From contig JADQWC010000521.1 in the NCBI GenBank assembly GCA_017979445.1, forward strand, positions 62,001-126,000: a stretch of DNA of 64,000 bases, in the 5' to 3' direction. The DNA comes from Akebia trifoliata. Taxonomy: Eukaryota > Streptophyta > Magnoliopsida > Ranunculales > Lardizabalaceae. The position numbers and the translations under genes are program-made. This document shows positions 23,961-37,222 of this stretch, in pieces; positions within the stretch are counted from its first letter, which is position 1; every line of letters begins with the position of its first letter. The notes under the pieces were generated by a model, which searched no databases, was not told where the DNA came from, and saw only the letters and a program-made list of their open reading frames with translations.

Positions 23961-26900
23961 TGTGGCGCCCCGCCAAACGCTAACACAAATCCCAAGGCCA
24001 AATCCCAAGGTACTAGGTGGCACCTCAAAATTTCGGCATGGTCTCCTCTATTTATGTTAACGTTTCACGGAACTCAAACCTGATAAACCAATTTATAACA
24101 AAACCTGTATAAAAGAATGTAGATACAGGAAAATAACAGCGGAAGACTAATTACATCTAATATGTAAGTAGATCAGAGTGCAGAAGATTTATCAATATAC
24201 AGGCTTCCCAAAACACTCTCACTCTAACATAGACCTAAACTCTCAATCCAAAAACTACATACATCCTGGGTGAAACTGGCAATTCTAACGGATGTAGCCT
24301 TAGTGCTCACCAGGCAATAAACTCTGATCGTCGATCTGACCGACCAGATACTCCTCAAATACTGACTCTACGCCTGTCTCGGTAGCTGCAAGTGCTGAAA
24401 CTAAAAAATATAGGAAGGAAAGGGTGAGTAACAATGGTTACCCAGTAAGTCCACAGCCAATTCCTACTAATAACCCTTCCTAAGCATGATCGAATAAAGC
24501 ATACTGAACATTTTAATATATGCAGGGTTTTACAAGATAAAATACGATCAACTGGTACATATAGCCAGGGATGAGCAACTAAACAGTTTAAAGATTACAC
24601 ATGGCATCAATCATCCATACTCATTATACATTTTCCATTCTATGCAAATACCGTTGACAACATTAAAACGATAGACATGCTTTTCAGTTTATAAATCGAA
24701 ATATAACAACAGATACATAATACAAGTGGTGGAGTATTGGAATTAAAGAGTTGGGATTCACGACTGGATCGCTCCCAGTCAGGACATGATATTCTCCAAT
24801 AACATCGTAGTTCCTGATTTTGTGGCTGGTCGTGTCTACCACGCTTGCGGAACCATTTATCCAGCTCAGGCTGGCCGTTTGACGTGACCGTAAGCAATGG
24901 GTCTCTTTTCGATGTGTCAGAACGTTTGACTACTACTAGATTGTTAGTGATCACTGACTAATCATCTTCGTCTATGCCTATCAGGCGTGCATGTGATTCC
25001 CAAATGACACTCCACTCGTATACGACCACCTTTACAATACACGTTCACTGGTAAAGATAAGAAAGGAATGGACCCGGATTCCAGTTGTGACTCCACTCTC
25101 ATACGCGTCCCATACCACGTATGAGTTTGGTGGTCCCTACCGTACATCCCAGGATAGTGCACCCCTCCGGATGATGTGACACACTATCCCTTCAGGCATT
25201 CACAAACCCTTTAACAGCTCACAAAATAGCTACGTACATATATGATTTTTCATTTAAAACAAAAGAGAAATTAACAGAACAGGGTTGAGAACGGATATCC
25301 AGTTCCTACCATGCAACCGTGGCCAATCGGCCTAAAATAAATAACAGTACTCAGCGCAAGCGCTAACATAATCGGAAATAAACATGCAACCCTTTCATTA
25401 ATAACCTGGATATCCTTTCACCAACCTGCACACAACATACAATGTAAAATGCAGACATCACCCCTCGGGTGTGATTCTGACATTTTACCGTTCATTCCCT
25501 TTTCCCATTCTCTCAACATTCTCATTTTTCATCCTTTCAAATCAACCATTCATTTTCAATCTTTCAAAGTCATTCTTTTGGTCTTTCCATTGAAAACCAT
25601 CAAAGTTTATTTAAAAATAAGGTACCGGCGATGCGCGGGACCAAAGATGTTAAAACTAAGGGAAAGCTGGTAAAAATTTGGCTAAGTGTCAGAAACTCAA
25701 TTTTTCAAAGTTCTCGAAATTAAAAACGGGTTTTTCAAAATGAAAGTCTTGATCATGAGATTCGACACCATATAGTTTTTGAAATCTAATTCAAAGTTAC
25801 GCGAAAGTTATTACACTTTGAAAACTTGCCGAAAACGTCAAAAAATACGTTTTGTTCTTAAAACCAAAATTCGGATTTTGATCCTTTGAGATTTGGATCT
25901 TAAAACCATTCCCATTGTTTCGAAATGGGGGGTAAAACCTTAATTTCATTAAAGAACTTAAAGTAAATGGAAAGTAAAAATTAAAGAGGACATTTACTTA
26001 AATGTTTTTAATGAAATGAAGGGTGGGAAATAGTGTATAAGGTGTGAGGAAGTCAAGCCAAGAGTCAGAACACTGTTCTGATCAAAACTGTGTCTGTAGG
26101 TGGCTGTCGGTGGCAGAACCAGGATTCTGTCGGTGGAACCGACAGATTGGTCTTCGGCAGATGTCGGTGGGACCGACGGTCCTGCCGACAGCATAAAATT
26201 TCATCGCGTTTCGTCGGTGGCAGAAGCTTCATTCTGTCGGTGGGATCGACAGAATGCCTTCGGTAGGTGCCGGTGGCACCGACCCTTCCCACCTACAGCC
26301 TGAACCTCACTCGCGATTTTTGGGTTTTTCAATCCCTTTTTCGATTTCTTCTTCCATTCTTCGAACCATTCGACCCACCCACGATTTTGTTATCAAAATT
26401 CGATAAAGCATAACCAAAACACCTACTTCTACCATGAATTTGAAATCAAACATCAATTTCTACGATTTAAATGCAAACAATAAGTTTTGTTTCAAAACCC
26501 TAAATGCACATTTGAGAAATCTAAAGCTACCAATAAGAATTGGAAGTCCCTTACTTGGTTGTGGACGCCAATGGTGATGAATCAACACCAAGGATCAATG
26601 TTAGGTGGCTCGAAGTTCCGAACGTGGTTGAACTCGGGTGCCAACGGAGCGGTTGGTTGTGAAACCCTCTTTGAAAGTGTTCTCCCCGCTTCCTAATGAC
26701 CAACAACGACTTTCCTATGATTTGGATGAGGTTCCAAGTGATTACACAAAAATTCACTTGCTGATTCTTGTGGGAGACCAAGAGAAAAGAAGAGGAAATG
26801 GAGGTTGGATGGGGTGAGGACGTAGAGCTCGACAACGCCGACGACTTTGCCTTCTTCGTCGAGGTTCAACTCGGGCTTGATTAGGATAGATCTTGATAGG

Positions 26901-27423
26901 AATGGGTTCAAACCCTAGGTCTAAAAAAAATGGCTGAGTTGAGTTCTTTAGAGAAGAAGAGGAAAGAATGAAATAAAAGAAATCAGATTCCTTTTTATAA
27001 TAAAGCTGAGGGGCATACTTGTAATTTCTCCCTTATTTCTAGTTTCGATCGTAACTTAACTATTCGGACTCGAAAAACGACAAACGAATATACCATTTCG
27101 AATAATTTTTCGATTCGGATCTAATGGTGTCATCAAATCTTTTCGATTCTCGCTCTAACAAAATTCCACTATTTTGGATCCCACTTAACACGAAATTCGA
27201 GGATTCTATAACTTCTCTATCCGAATTCGAATTCGGACTTGCTTACAGGCTAATGTATATATTTCGATCCTTTTGAATCTAATGGCGAAGTTGATTTTCC
27301 TCGAAATTAATCATAACAAGATCCGAGTATTTTACTCTAAGTCTCTCCTTCGATATTATCTTCTAAATCTCACTATTTAATTTCCTCGAGATATGAGTTG
27401 AAAATCCGGGGTGTTACAAAAAT
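23956..27423 (-). mobile_element. solo chromovirus-family LTR with AAAAT target duplication
   Basis: The LTR spans 23961-27418 (3458 bp), from TGTGGCGCCCCG to GGGTGTTACA. AAAAT flanks it at 23956-23960 and 27419-27423. It has no internal region, so it is the product of LTR-LTR recombination. It keeps the intact terminal GGCGCC where older copies show decayed bases. It is about 450 bp longer than the 3.0-kb LTRs, partly through a block of GTCGGTGG palindromes at 26095-26285. In sense, the TGTAACACCCC end is on the minus strand. Confidence 0.9.
26095..26285. repeat. cluster of short palindromes (GTCGGTGG...CCGAC) in the solo LTR
   Basis: Perfect arms are visible at 26127-26145 (CTGTCGGT gga ACCGACAG) and 26231-26255 (ATTCTGTCG...CGACAGAAT). 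About 26269-26283 reads GGTGCC ggt GGCACC. Imperfect relatives lie at about 26162-26178 and 26185-26193. GC content is clearly above the surroundings. The LTRs at 5214 and 12137 lack this cluster. Confidence 0.75.
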
Positions 27424-27592
27424 ACTAGGATAGACGACCATAACAGAGTTGAACTACTGAAGAAAATGAGGATGAATTATTATAGCGCCAGTGAAAGAAT
27501 TCAGAATATTGATCGCTATAACGAAGATACATTAACAATGAATAGACCAAGCATCATCTTGTCCAACTCTTCTCTAAAGACACCCTTCCAAG

Positions 27593-27710
27593 GTATGTAT
27601 CCTCATACTATTCTAAGTATAATAGATAATAATATCCATGTTCCTAATAAATCTTTAAAATTGGCAAATGATAAATAATAGATAAATTAATTACTTCTTC
27701 TTGATGTATA
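27593..27710 (+). other. probable intron in the Helitron pseudogene
   Basis: AAG|GTATGTATCC at the left and TATATAG|GTGG at the right bound a 118-bp AT-rich piece with stops; coding-like sequence resumes after it. Confidence 0.45.
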
Positions 27711-28654
27711 TAGGTGGTTCAACAAAAATTAAAAATATTGTTACACATTTTTCAGAAGGTGGTGCCAAACAAATGAAAAATATAATGGTACTGGAGTTTA
27801 GAGAGGTGCATATCGTTCAGATAAGTGGTTATTATAAATATTGTCGTGCTATAAAGCTAAAATTTGAGCCTCCATCATTTTGTTGTTGCAATAGCGAAGT
27901 TATATTAAATATCAATCTCATACCTATGAAATTGTTCGACCTGTTTACTTCTCAAATAGATGAATTTAAGGAATTTCAAGAATTTGTACGTGCTTATAAT
28001 AGTGTTTTCGCTTTCACATAAATGAGTATCAAGGTAGACAAAGAACCGGCCAATAAGAAGGGTGGTGTATATACTTTCAAAGTTCAGGGTCAGGTCTGTC
28101 ACTATATACCCAGCTTGATGCTAACTGATGGACATGCTAAGTTTTTTTAATTATATTTCTATGATACTGAAAATGAGGTTATGAATAGAACACACAATCT
28201 TCCTATTTTAAAATCTCAAATCATAGAAAAATTAATATCAATCTTCAATATGAATCCATATTCTATGTTCTTAAAGATCTTAAGGAGTCTATCATCATTA
28301 GAAAATCATACAATCATAATAAAAAGAGATTATGGTTTAGATCAACGTGTTTACAATACTCCATTTGTTATACAAGTTGCTGTGGTATGGGTTGAAGGAA
28401 ATAATTTAGAAGGAAGATATGAAATGGACATAATGGTACATGGTCATGGAGAAAGTTCTTATAAAGTACAACCATATTATGGTTGTCATGACCCATTACA
28501 ATATCTTCTATTGTTTCCTCTTGGCGAAACTGGGTGGCACCAACGAATAAGCAAGTACAAGGGAAATAAGAACAATACATGTTTTGAGTCCTCAGTATCG
28601 TCTATTACACAACCAATATCTGAAGATTTTAAGGAAGTCTTATGTAAAAAACGA

Positions 28655-28814
28655 GGTACCTATTTAAAAAGTTTCAATTATAAATTTTGAATTTTAGCAT
28701 AAATATAAATTTCATTATTTTTTTGCTAAATTCATTACACTTATGTGTATATCGAAATAAATTAATACAAGTCTCTTTTATAAATACCATCAAAAAAGCT
28801 GTCAAATGCATCTT
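28655..28814 (+). other. AT-rich interruption between Helitron N and Rep domains
   Basis: It begins GAG|GTACCTATT and has no homology to Helitron protein until the CREYYCY-like block at about 28818. It may be a second intron or a small insertion. Confidence 0.35.
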
Positions 28815-30067
28815 TTGTAGAGAATACTATTGTTACCTATTTCAAATAAGAGATCATCTTAAAACAGTATTATTGTATAGTGGACATCTATTTCAATAAT
28901 TTGTGGTTGATATGTATATCAAGATCGAGACAACAAGACTTGACTTCTACTACAAATATCAAGATAAAATTCGTTTTGAATTACATGAAGGTATAGTGGA
29001 TACTGTGACTCTTGGTGAAGTAGGGGTAATAAAGTGAAAAAAAGAGTTATGCTTCCTGCTTCTTTTATTGGTGGTCCTTGTGATATGCGTTAGCGATATT
29101 TAAATGCAATGGCCTTAGTACATCGTTTTCGCAAGTCTAATATTTTTCTCACAATCATATGCAATCTAGAATGGGAGGATATAACTTCAAGATCAAGGCC
29201 TCTCAAAAAACCTTACAACAAACCAGATCTGACAACTCGTGTATTTAGATCAAAGATCGAAGACTTGAAGAAAATATTATTCAAAGATCAAATATTTGGA
29301 TAAGTTACTGTTAATGTTCATGTTATTGAATTTCAAACAAGAGGTCTACCGTATGCTCATTTCTTGATTATCTTAGAAAATACAAATAAGATCTTGACCC
29401 CAATAGATAATGATGAATTGTTACGGTGAAAATACCAAATAAAAATATGGACCCTATATTTTATGCGAAAGTCGTAAAACATATAATGCATGATCCGTGT
29501 GGCAATTTGAGGAAGAGTTCCCCTTGCATGATACAAGGAAAATGCAAATTTCATTACCCAAGATCATTCTCTGAAACAACAATGGAAGCCAATGATTCTT
29601 ATCCTATTTATCGAAGAAGAAATAATGGATGTCAGGTAGAAGTTTAAAAAGCGTATCTCGATAATAGATGAGTTGTGTCCTACAATCCATACCTTCTTAA
29701 AAGGTATGATTATCATATAAACGTTGAAGTTTGCTCAAGCATATCTGCTGTTAAGTACTTATATAAATACATTTATAAGGGGCATGATCGCATAGTCGTA
29801 TATATAAATTCAGATGGTTCTAAGTCAAAGGTTGATTAAATTTGAAATTTTCAAGATGTTTGGTGAGTTTCTCCACCAGAAGAAATGTGGAGAATATATG
29901 AGTTCCATTTAAATGAAGTTTACCCATCCATTATAGTTTTGCAATTACACCTACCAAATCAAAATTTTGTCACATATTGGAAAAATAAGGACTCAACATA
30001 ATTACTTCATGAGACCTTCCAGCATGAACAATGTTAATAGAATTCTTCAATATGATTGTTAGTAATC

Positions 30068-33004
30068 AAGATTATGACATCCCCGAAACACTAACACAAA
30101 GCCACATGTCAAATCTCGAGGTACTAGGTGGTACTTCGAAATTTCAGTATGATTTTCTCTGTTTATGTTAGCATTCTAAGGCACTAAATACCTGTTGTAC
30201 CTAATAAACAATATACATTATATCCTGCACATATACATACAAAATATAATACTAGCAGAAGCCTATATTATTTAATAACGTACGATAGAGCAGAGTGCAA
30301 AAAGATAAACAAAATATAGGATTATACAAAACTCCTAACTCTCAGTACAAAATACATAATACTACCTGTACGAACTGAAACCACTAGGAGGTATAACCCC
30401 AATACTTACTAGGTAACGGACTCTAATCGTCTACCTAACCCACTAGATGGTCCCCACTCGCTGGTTCTACGCCCGCCTCGTCAATTATAGGTTCAAAAAC
30501 TAAAAAAATAAGAAGAAAATGATGAGTAACAATGGTTACCTAGTAAGGAAGTAAACAATTTATGTCAATAACCTCTCCTAACATGAACGAATAAAAATAT
30601 TGAATCATTTTAACATATGCAAAGTTTTATAGAAGAAACTATGATTAACTAGTACATATAACTAGGGATGAGCAACTAAATATTTTAAAACTCATATTAT
30701 ATCAATTAGTAGTACTCAATATAATATTTTCTTTTTATACAAATCTAATTGACCAAATGGAAACATTAAACATACATTTCATTTTATATATCAAAATAAG
30801 ATAATAGATACATAATACACAATGGTGGAGTAGTAGAATTAGAGAGTTGGGATTCACGACTGGATCGCTCCCAGTTAGGACATGATGTTACAATACTTTA
30901 CTAGCTTTTAGTTCCTGATTTTGTGGTCGATCGCTGCACTTACCACACTTGATTGATCATTTAACAAGGTTAGGCTGGTTGTTTGACCTGATTGTAAGTA
31001 ATGGGTCTCTTTTCGATGTGTCAGAACGTTCAACTACTATAGATTGTTAGTGATTACTAACTAATGATCTTCGTCTATGCCGATTAGGCATGCATTGATT
31101 CCCAAATTCATATACCACTATTTTTACATTATAAGTTTACTGGTAAAGATAGAGATGAATAAATCCGGATTCTAGTTGTAACTCCAATCTCTTGTGCGTC
31201 CCATACCACGTATGAGTTTGGTTGTCCCTATCGCACATCCTAAGATAGTATATTATTCCAGATGATACGACAGACTATCCCTTCAGGTATTCACAAGTCC
31301 TTTAACAGTTCACAAAATAACTACATATACATATTATTTTCTTTATTTGAAAATAAATAAATAAATAATTCTTTGAAAATAAATGAGGAATTAACATTAT
31401 CGAGTTGAGAATGGATTTCCAGTTTTCTACTATACAACTGTGGCCACACGACCTAAAATAAATAACAGTACAAAAAAGTAACTCAGTGCCTCGCGCTAAC
31501 ATAAAGTAAATAAACATGCACGTCACCTCATAACAATAGAAAGTAAATTAATCCTGGATATTCATTCATCAGTCTACACATAACATCACAATGTAAAATG
31601 CAGATATCACCCCTCGGGTGTGATTATGACATTTTACCGTTTTATACCATTTTTCTTTTTTTTAATTCTTATACTTTTTATTTTTTCAAATACATTATTC
31701 ATTTTTCGATGTTCATTCACTCAATACGAGTTCATTTAATATTAAATCCTTTTTTCAAACTTTGAAATTCATTTTTATTAATTAAATTGAAAAATTATAA
31801 AATTGAAATCAAAACGGGGTCCAAGTAGTGCACAAAATCCAACTAGCGGTATTAATCCAGTGAAATGTCCTACCCATGTATAATATGTTATAAAATACAA
31901 TTAAACACATCAAATATGAAGGTCCGGACGTGAATTTGAAATAACGAAAAGAATTTTATATTTTTGAAACACAACAAATTTTTGTTAAAATCCTAAATGC
32001 GATTTTTACAATCTACGGTTAATAATAGAAATTGAGAGTCCTTACTAATCCCTATGCGAGAGAATTGAATCACGTGTGCAGAAATCGAGATGATTGGCAT
32101 AGAAATCAAGGTGGATCGGATGTCGAGGCGATTAATTTTTGAATCTAGCCTAGTGATTTCGAAGATTCTGATGTCATGTTCATTTCTCCCTTCTACTACA
32201 AAGGACGATTTGACCTCAAAATAGATGGAATCGGAGGTTTAAAAGTTGAAACCCCCATATCTCATAAGGCTGATTTTTGACAAAATGGAAAGAAAAGGAA
32301 AAAAAATTAGGTGGATTTTGTAGAGGTCGACGCTGCGAACATTTTTCTCTTCTTCGTCAGAAGTCGACAACGACTCGTTCGCAATGCAATTCAAGTTAAA
32401 GATTGAGAAATAAAATAATTTTTTTTCGTTAAAACCTCTTAGCTGGTTTTGGACGATTTTAAATGATGATGAATACTAAATTCTATTTGAAAATTATTTA
32501 TGTGTTAACATGACGAAATCAATATTTTTTATATTGTTTCATTTGACGATAACTTGACCGACCGGACTCCAAAAGTGATGAGTGAATACTTTATTTTAGA
32601 TAATTTTTCGTTCTAAATCTAATGGTGTGATCAAATTCTAAAAATTTTATCTCTAACAAAAATTCACTTTTCCAACCTATGGGACCCTAAAATTGACGTC
32701 GTTTTCCATTTTTGATGATAATTCAGCTTTTTGGACTCCAAAAATGACATGTAAATAGTTCATTTTCTTTAATTCTTCATTACTAATCCAATGGTGTGAT
32801 CGAATTTTCTATAATTTTTCATTACGAACCCATACGCTAAAGTATGTTTTTCGATCATTTTGAATCCAATGGTGAGGTCAGATTTTATTAAAAATGATCA
32901 GAACAAAATCCTATAGTTTTATCCTAATTTCCACTTTTAGGATTTTCTCAAACTTCCACTATTTTTTTTATATACGAATAAAAAACTTGGGGTTTTACAA
33001 AGAT
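30068..33004 (-). mobile_element. solo chromovirus-family LTR with AAGAT target duplication
   Basis: The LTR spans 30073-32999 (2927 bp). AAGAT flanks it at 30068-30072 and 33000-33004. Its start TATGACATCCCCG aligns with TGTGGCGCCCCG of the youngest-looking copy through G-to-A and C-to-T changes, so the terminal TG has decayed to TA. The right end is GGTTTTACA. The Helitron reading frame resumes directly after the right duplication, which confirms the edges. Confidence 0.85.
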
Positions 33005-34476
33005 GCTGGACAATATCTTTATAGAGAATTTCCTAAATATTACGTCTGGAATAAAAACTCAAGAAGTTGGAGTAAGAGAAAATCAAAACATGTGATAGGT
33101 CGAGTTAATACAACAAATTCATCTAAAGGTAAAAGATATTATTTGATAATGCTTTTAAACCATGTTCGGGGTCCAATATCATATGATAATTTGTTAACTA
33201 TCAATAGAATTCATTATACTACTTTTCGATAATCTGCTCAAATACATGGTATTTTAGAAAATGATAATGGACCTTTTTGTTATTTGAAAGAAGTAGTCTT
33301 ATATCAAATGCCATTTACCCTTTGCAGACTATTTGCTACAATATTAGCGTATTACGAACCAAATAATGTTAAGTTGTTATGGGAAACTTTTTTCTATTCT
33401 ATATCTGAAAATTATTATAGGTCTACTACTCTACCAACTCAAAATCAAAGTCGAGAAATATTAGGGGATATAAATAATTTCCTTGGAAATATGGGAAAAA
33501 AAGTTAAAGATTATGATTTGTCATTACTCAACTTGCCAAGCAATGATGGAATCAGTCAATTGAAAGATATACAAGATGAAATGACAGTATTCACACCACC
33601 AAATGATTTTCTTGTATGTGACCTTCTTAATCCAAACCAATAGGACACTACTATCATTGATAGAATCAATCGTAACAAAATCACTATCTTCATTGTTGAT
33701 GGACTAGGCGGGACTGGGGAAACTTTCTTATATCATTCATTACTCGCTCGTGTGAGATCAACTAATAACAATGCTCTAACTACAACAACATCGGGTGTAA
33801 CTGTGAAAATTATGCTTAGGGGTCGAACATCACATTTAAGATTTAAAATACCTTTGATTGTAAATCATTTGAGCATGTGTAGCATTCCCAAACAAAGTAG
33901 TTTCGCCGAATTAATAAGAGCGACAAAATTAATTATTTGGGATGAGGTTCCTATGTCGAAGAAACTAACAATTGAAGCTCTCGATCGTACTTTACATGAT
34001 ATTATGGATTCAAAATTACCTTTTGGAAGTAAGGTACTTATTTTTTGTGAGAATTTCAAGCAAGTTCTTTCTGTTGTACGTCGAGCTATAAGAACACAAG
34101 CCATAGATTCTAATTTAATAAAATATACTTATAGTCAAAAATGAAAAAAAATCAATTGAAGACAAATATGCATGCTAAAAGTGATGTAGATTTTTGAAAT
34201 TTACTATTACGTATTAGTGACGACATTGAGAAAACGATTTATTAAGAGGTTATAAAAATTCCAAATTACATATTGATTAAATATGAAGATGATGAGAAAT
34301 CAAAACATCAACTTATTGATATAATTTTTCCTTCCATACATGAAAATGGTCATTGTTCAAAATATATAATAGAACGGGCATTGATGATTATGAAGAATGG
34401 GTATGTTGATGATCTAAACAATTTGGTAATTAATAGTTTTCCCACCGAAAAAGTTATTTACTATAGTTTTGATAGT
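33005..34476 (+). pseudogene. Helitron Rep/helicase, helicase part
   Basis: After the solo LTR the Helitron protein resumes (YLYREFPKYYVWNK, IGRVNTTNSS, YYLIMLLNHVRGP). The PIF1-like helicase begins at about 33670. Walker A reads GLGGTGETFL; the usual Lys is Glu (codon 33719-33721), which would abolish ATP binding. Walker B-like KLIIWDEVPM is kept (about 33930-33960). A later segment (IIERALMIMKNGYVDDLNNL ... VIYYSFDS) matches the helicase region before motif VI. It ends at 34476, where a chromovirus-family LTR begins; the helicase C-terminus and Helitron 3' end are not seen. Stops at 33230 and 34142 and other breaks are present. Confidence 0.85.
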
Positions 34477-35665
34477 TGTGGCACCTCGCTAAACGCTAAC
34501 ACAAAGTCCAATGTCAGATCTCGAGGCACTAGGTGGCACCTTGAAATTTCGGCATGGTCTCCTCTGTTTATGTTAACATTCCAAGGCGTTCAACCTGCAC
34601 CTGATAAACGACATACATTATCTTGCATATATACATACAAAATATAATATAAGCGAAAGCTTATATACATCTAATAACGTACGATAGATCAGAGTGCAAA
34701 AGGATAAATAAAATACAGGATTATACAAATAATCCCTACTCTAACAAAAGTCCTAACGCTCAATATAAGACCCATAATACTACCTGAACGAACTAATACT
34801 ACTAGGAGGGTATAGCCCCAATACTCATTAGGTAACGAATTTTGGTCGTCTATCTGACCTACCAGATAGTCCTTACTTGTTTTCTACACCTACATCGTCA
34901 AGTTCTGGATCTGAAACTAAAAAAATGGAGAAGAAAAGGGTGAGTAATAATGTTTAGCCAGTATGGAAGCAAATAATTTCTACCAATAATCTTCTCCTAA
35001 TATGAACGAATAAACATATTGAATCATTTTAACATATGCAAAATTTTATAGAAGAAACTACGATTAACTGGTACATATAGCTAGGGATGAGCAACTAAAC
35101 ATTTTAAATCTAACATTATATCAATCAACAGTACTCACTATAGCATTTTCTTTTTATACAAATCTAATTGATCAAATTGAAACATTAAACATGTATTTCA
35201 ATTTATATATAAAAATAAGACAACGGATACATAATATACAATGTTAGAGTAGTGGAATTAGAGAGTTGGGATTCATGACTAGATCGCTCCCAGTCGGGAC
35301 ATGATGCTACAATTCCTTATTGGCTTTTAGTTCCTGATTTTGTGGCTGGTCGCTGTATTTATCACACTTGGTTGACCATTTATCTGGCTCAAGCTAGCCG
35401 TTTGATGTGACCGTAAATAATGGGTTTCTTTTCAATGTGTCAAAACGTTCAACTACTATAGATTGTTAGTAATCACTGACTAGTCATCTTCGTCTATGCC
35501 TACCAGGCGTGCATGTGATTCTTAAATATACAATCTATTCGTATACGACCACTTTTACATTACACGTTCACTGGTAAAGATAAAGAAGAATAAATCCGGA
35601 TTTCAGTTGTGATTCCACTCTCATACATGTCCCATACCACGTATGAGTTTGGTTGTCCCTATTAT
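34477..35665 (-). repeat. partial chromovirus-family LTR, outer piece
   Basis: Starts TGTGGCACCTCG and follows the family consensus for 1189 bp until the Athila-like element enters at 35666. It resumes at 43905. Confidence 0.85.
35661..35665. repeat. target-site duplication ATTAT, left copy
   Basis: ATTAT here and at 43900-43904 flank the Athila-like element; the interrupted LTR becomes continuous when it is removed. Confidence 0.9.
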
Positions 35666-37003
35666 TGATGAGTAGATTTTATACCTACGAATTAACCACT
35701 TTTAAATATAATATTTTATTAATTTTAGAGTCTTTTAGTTGTTTTTATTTAAGTTTAGTTAGTTTTATACTTTTTATGTGATTATATGTTTTTATTTGAT
35801 TTTTATGCTTATTTTACAGATTAGGAGCAATATGGAACATTGGAATGTTTGCATACATTTAGGAGAAATTTTGGATCCAAATTGATTCACTCTCGGAAGA
35901 AGGAAGCTAAGTATACAAGCTAAAAAGTCTTCAAGCCGATGCTTGATAGAAAATGAGGTCACGGCGAGAATTCAAGAATTGCATAACAGAAATATGAAAA
36001 TACAAGCCGCGGCATGACATGTTTTGAGGCCATGGCCTGCTTACGTTTTCAACTTTACACGTTAATTTTTGGGGACTGAATTAGAGACGGATTTTGGGAC
36101 TCTTAAACCCTAATGACTCCATACCTATAAATAGGAACGATTAAACCTTATTGAGGACAGAAGTTTTGGGATTTTTTTTTGAGGCACAAGATCGAGAAGG
36201 AGGACGAGAGCTGGAGATTCGACTTTTGAGTTTTATCTTTCTGAAATTTATCTCTTCTCTTGATATTTGTAATCTCTAAGAATAGCTAAATACTTTGTGA
36301 TTTTATTTTCTTTTTAATGATGAACTAATTTCTATTCTAGGGTTATAATGGAACCCATTCATGATATTTGATTAGTTTTATTTATTTCTTCTCTAATTCC
36401 ACTTGTGATTGTTTATTTTATCCTATGTTTAATGCGATTTAATTAACTGGTCATTGATTAAATTGAATCGGTGAACCTTAATAATATCGACAGAGTTGTT
36501 TTGTGTTCATGACCTAGATAGAATAACATACGCTAATTTGAGATAGACATATACTCACGTTGCATGTGCATCCCTTATGAGAGCTTATTCTTAATGAATT
36601 CTTCTTGATTTAATTCTCATAAACATATAGGGAGTTATTTTAGAAGGGTATTTTTACATGACCATCGACAGAGACTTGTAGAGAATTTAGTGCTCTTGGG
36701 TGACAATTATAGTGGATTAATTTATCATAGAAGGAAAGATAATCTAATTAAGTGGATTGTTTGGGAGAAATTATAAACCTAGATTTTATTACTCATTGAT
36801 TTTAAATCTGCAAATTTATTCTCTTCGTTATTTTTCTTGTTTATTTTTTAAATCCTATTTTTACTTTTGTTTGGATAGAATTAGAGTGAGATAAATTGGT
36901 AATTAGCAATAGATTGATATTTAGTTTCCGTGGGAATGATACTTTCTTATCACTTTATTACTTGTTTCGATACGTATACTTGCGTGCGTAAATTTAGACA
37001 ACA
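35666..37003 (+). repeat. 5' LTR of the Athila-like element
   Basis: Starts TGATGAGTAG and ends GACAACA. A TATA box CTATAAATAGG lies at 36125-36135. The block TTTCCGTGGGAATGATACTT near the end is Athila-like. A GC-rich palindromic stretch with GCCGCGGC and AGGCCATGGCCT lies at about 35950-36045. Confidence 0.9.
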
Positions 37004-37009
37004 AGTTTT

Positions 37010-37027
37010 TGGTGCCGCTGCCGGGGA
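37010..37027 (+). other. primer binding site, Asp-tRNA type
   Basis: TGGTGCCGCTGCCGGGGA starts seven bases after the 5' LTR. It differs at two positions from the TGGCGCCGTTGCCGGGGA usual in Athila elements, which I know as complementary to tRNA-Asp. Confidence 0.85.
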
Positions 37028-37222
37028 CTAATTTATTAATCTTTTTGTTAATATTAATTCAATCATCTTTGATTTTAGACCAAACTTTTCTTTATTTTAT
37101 AGGTGCTTGGCTAGTTTATGCGTAGTACGGGAAATTCGGAGCTTGTTCCTTTTGATCTTAAGATTGGAAAAACTTGTTGAATAAATAGAAAGAATAAGCG
37201 AGAAGCTTCTCAACACTATACA

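Larger units (their letters stand above)
27424..30072 (+). pseudogene. Helitron Rep/helicase, N-terminal and Rep part
   Basis: Helitron transposase joins a Helitron-like N domain, an HUH rolling-circle endonuclease (Rep) and a PIF1-type helicase. Here 27711-28654 encodes the N domain (FVRAYNSVFAFT, YTFKVQGQ, LYFYDTENEVMNR, GLDQRVYN, YYGCHDPLQYLLLFPLGETGWH). 28815-29860 encodes Rep (VVDMYIKIETTRLDF, LPASFIGGP, RYLNAMALVHRF, GLPYAHFLI, KYLYKYIYKGHDR). The motif usually read GLPHAHFLI has Tyr for the first His (codon 29352-29354), so HUH is lost. Many stops and frameshifts. A likely intron runs 27593-27710 (GT...AG), with possibly another after 28654. A solo LTR interrupts it at 30073. Confidence 0.85.
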
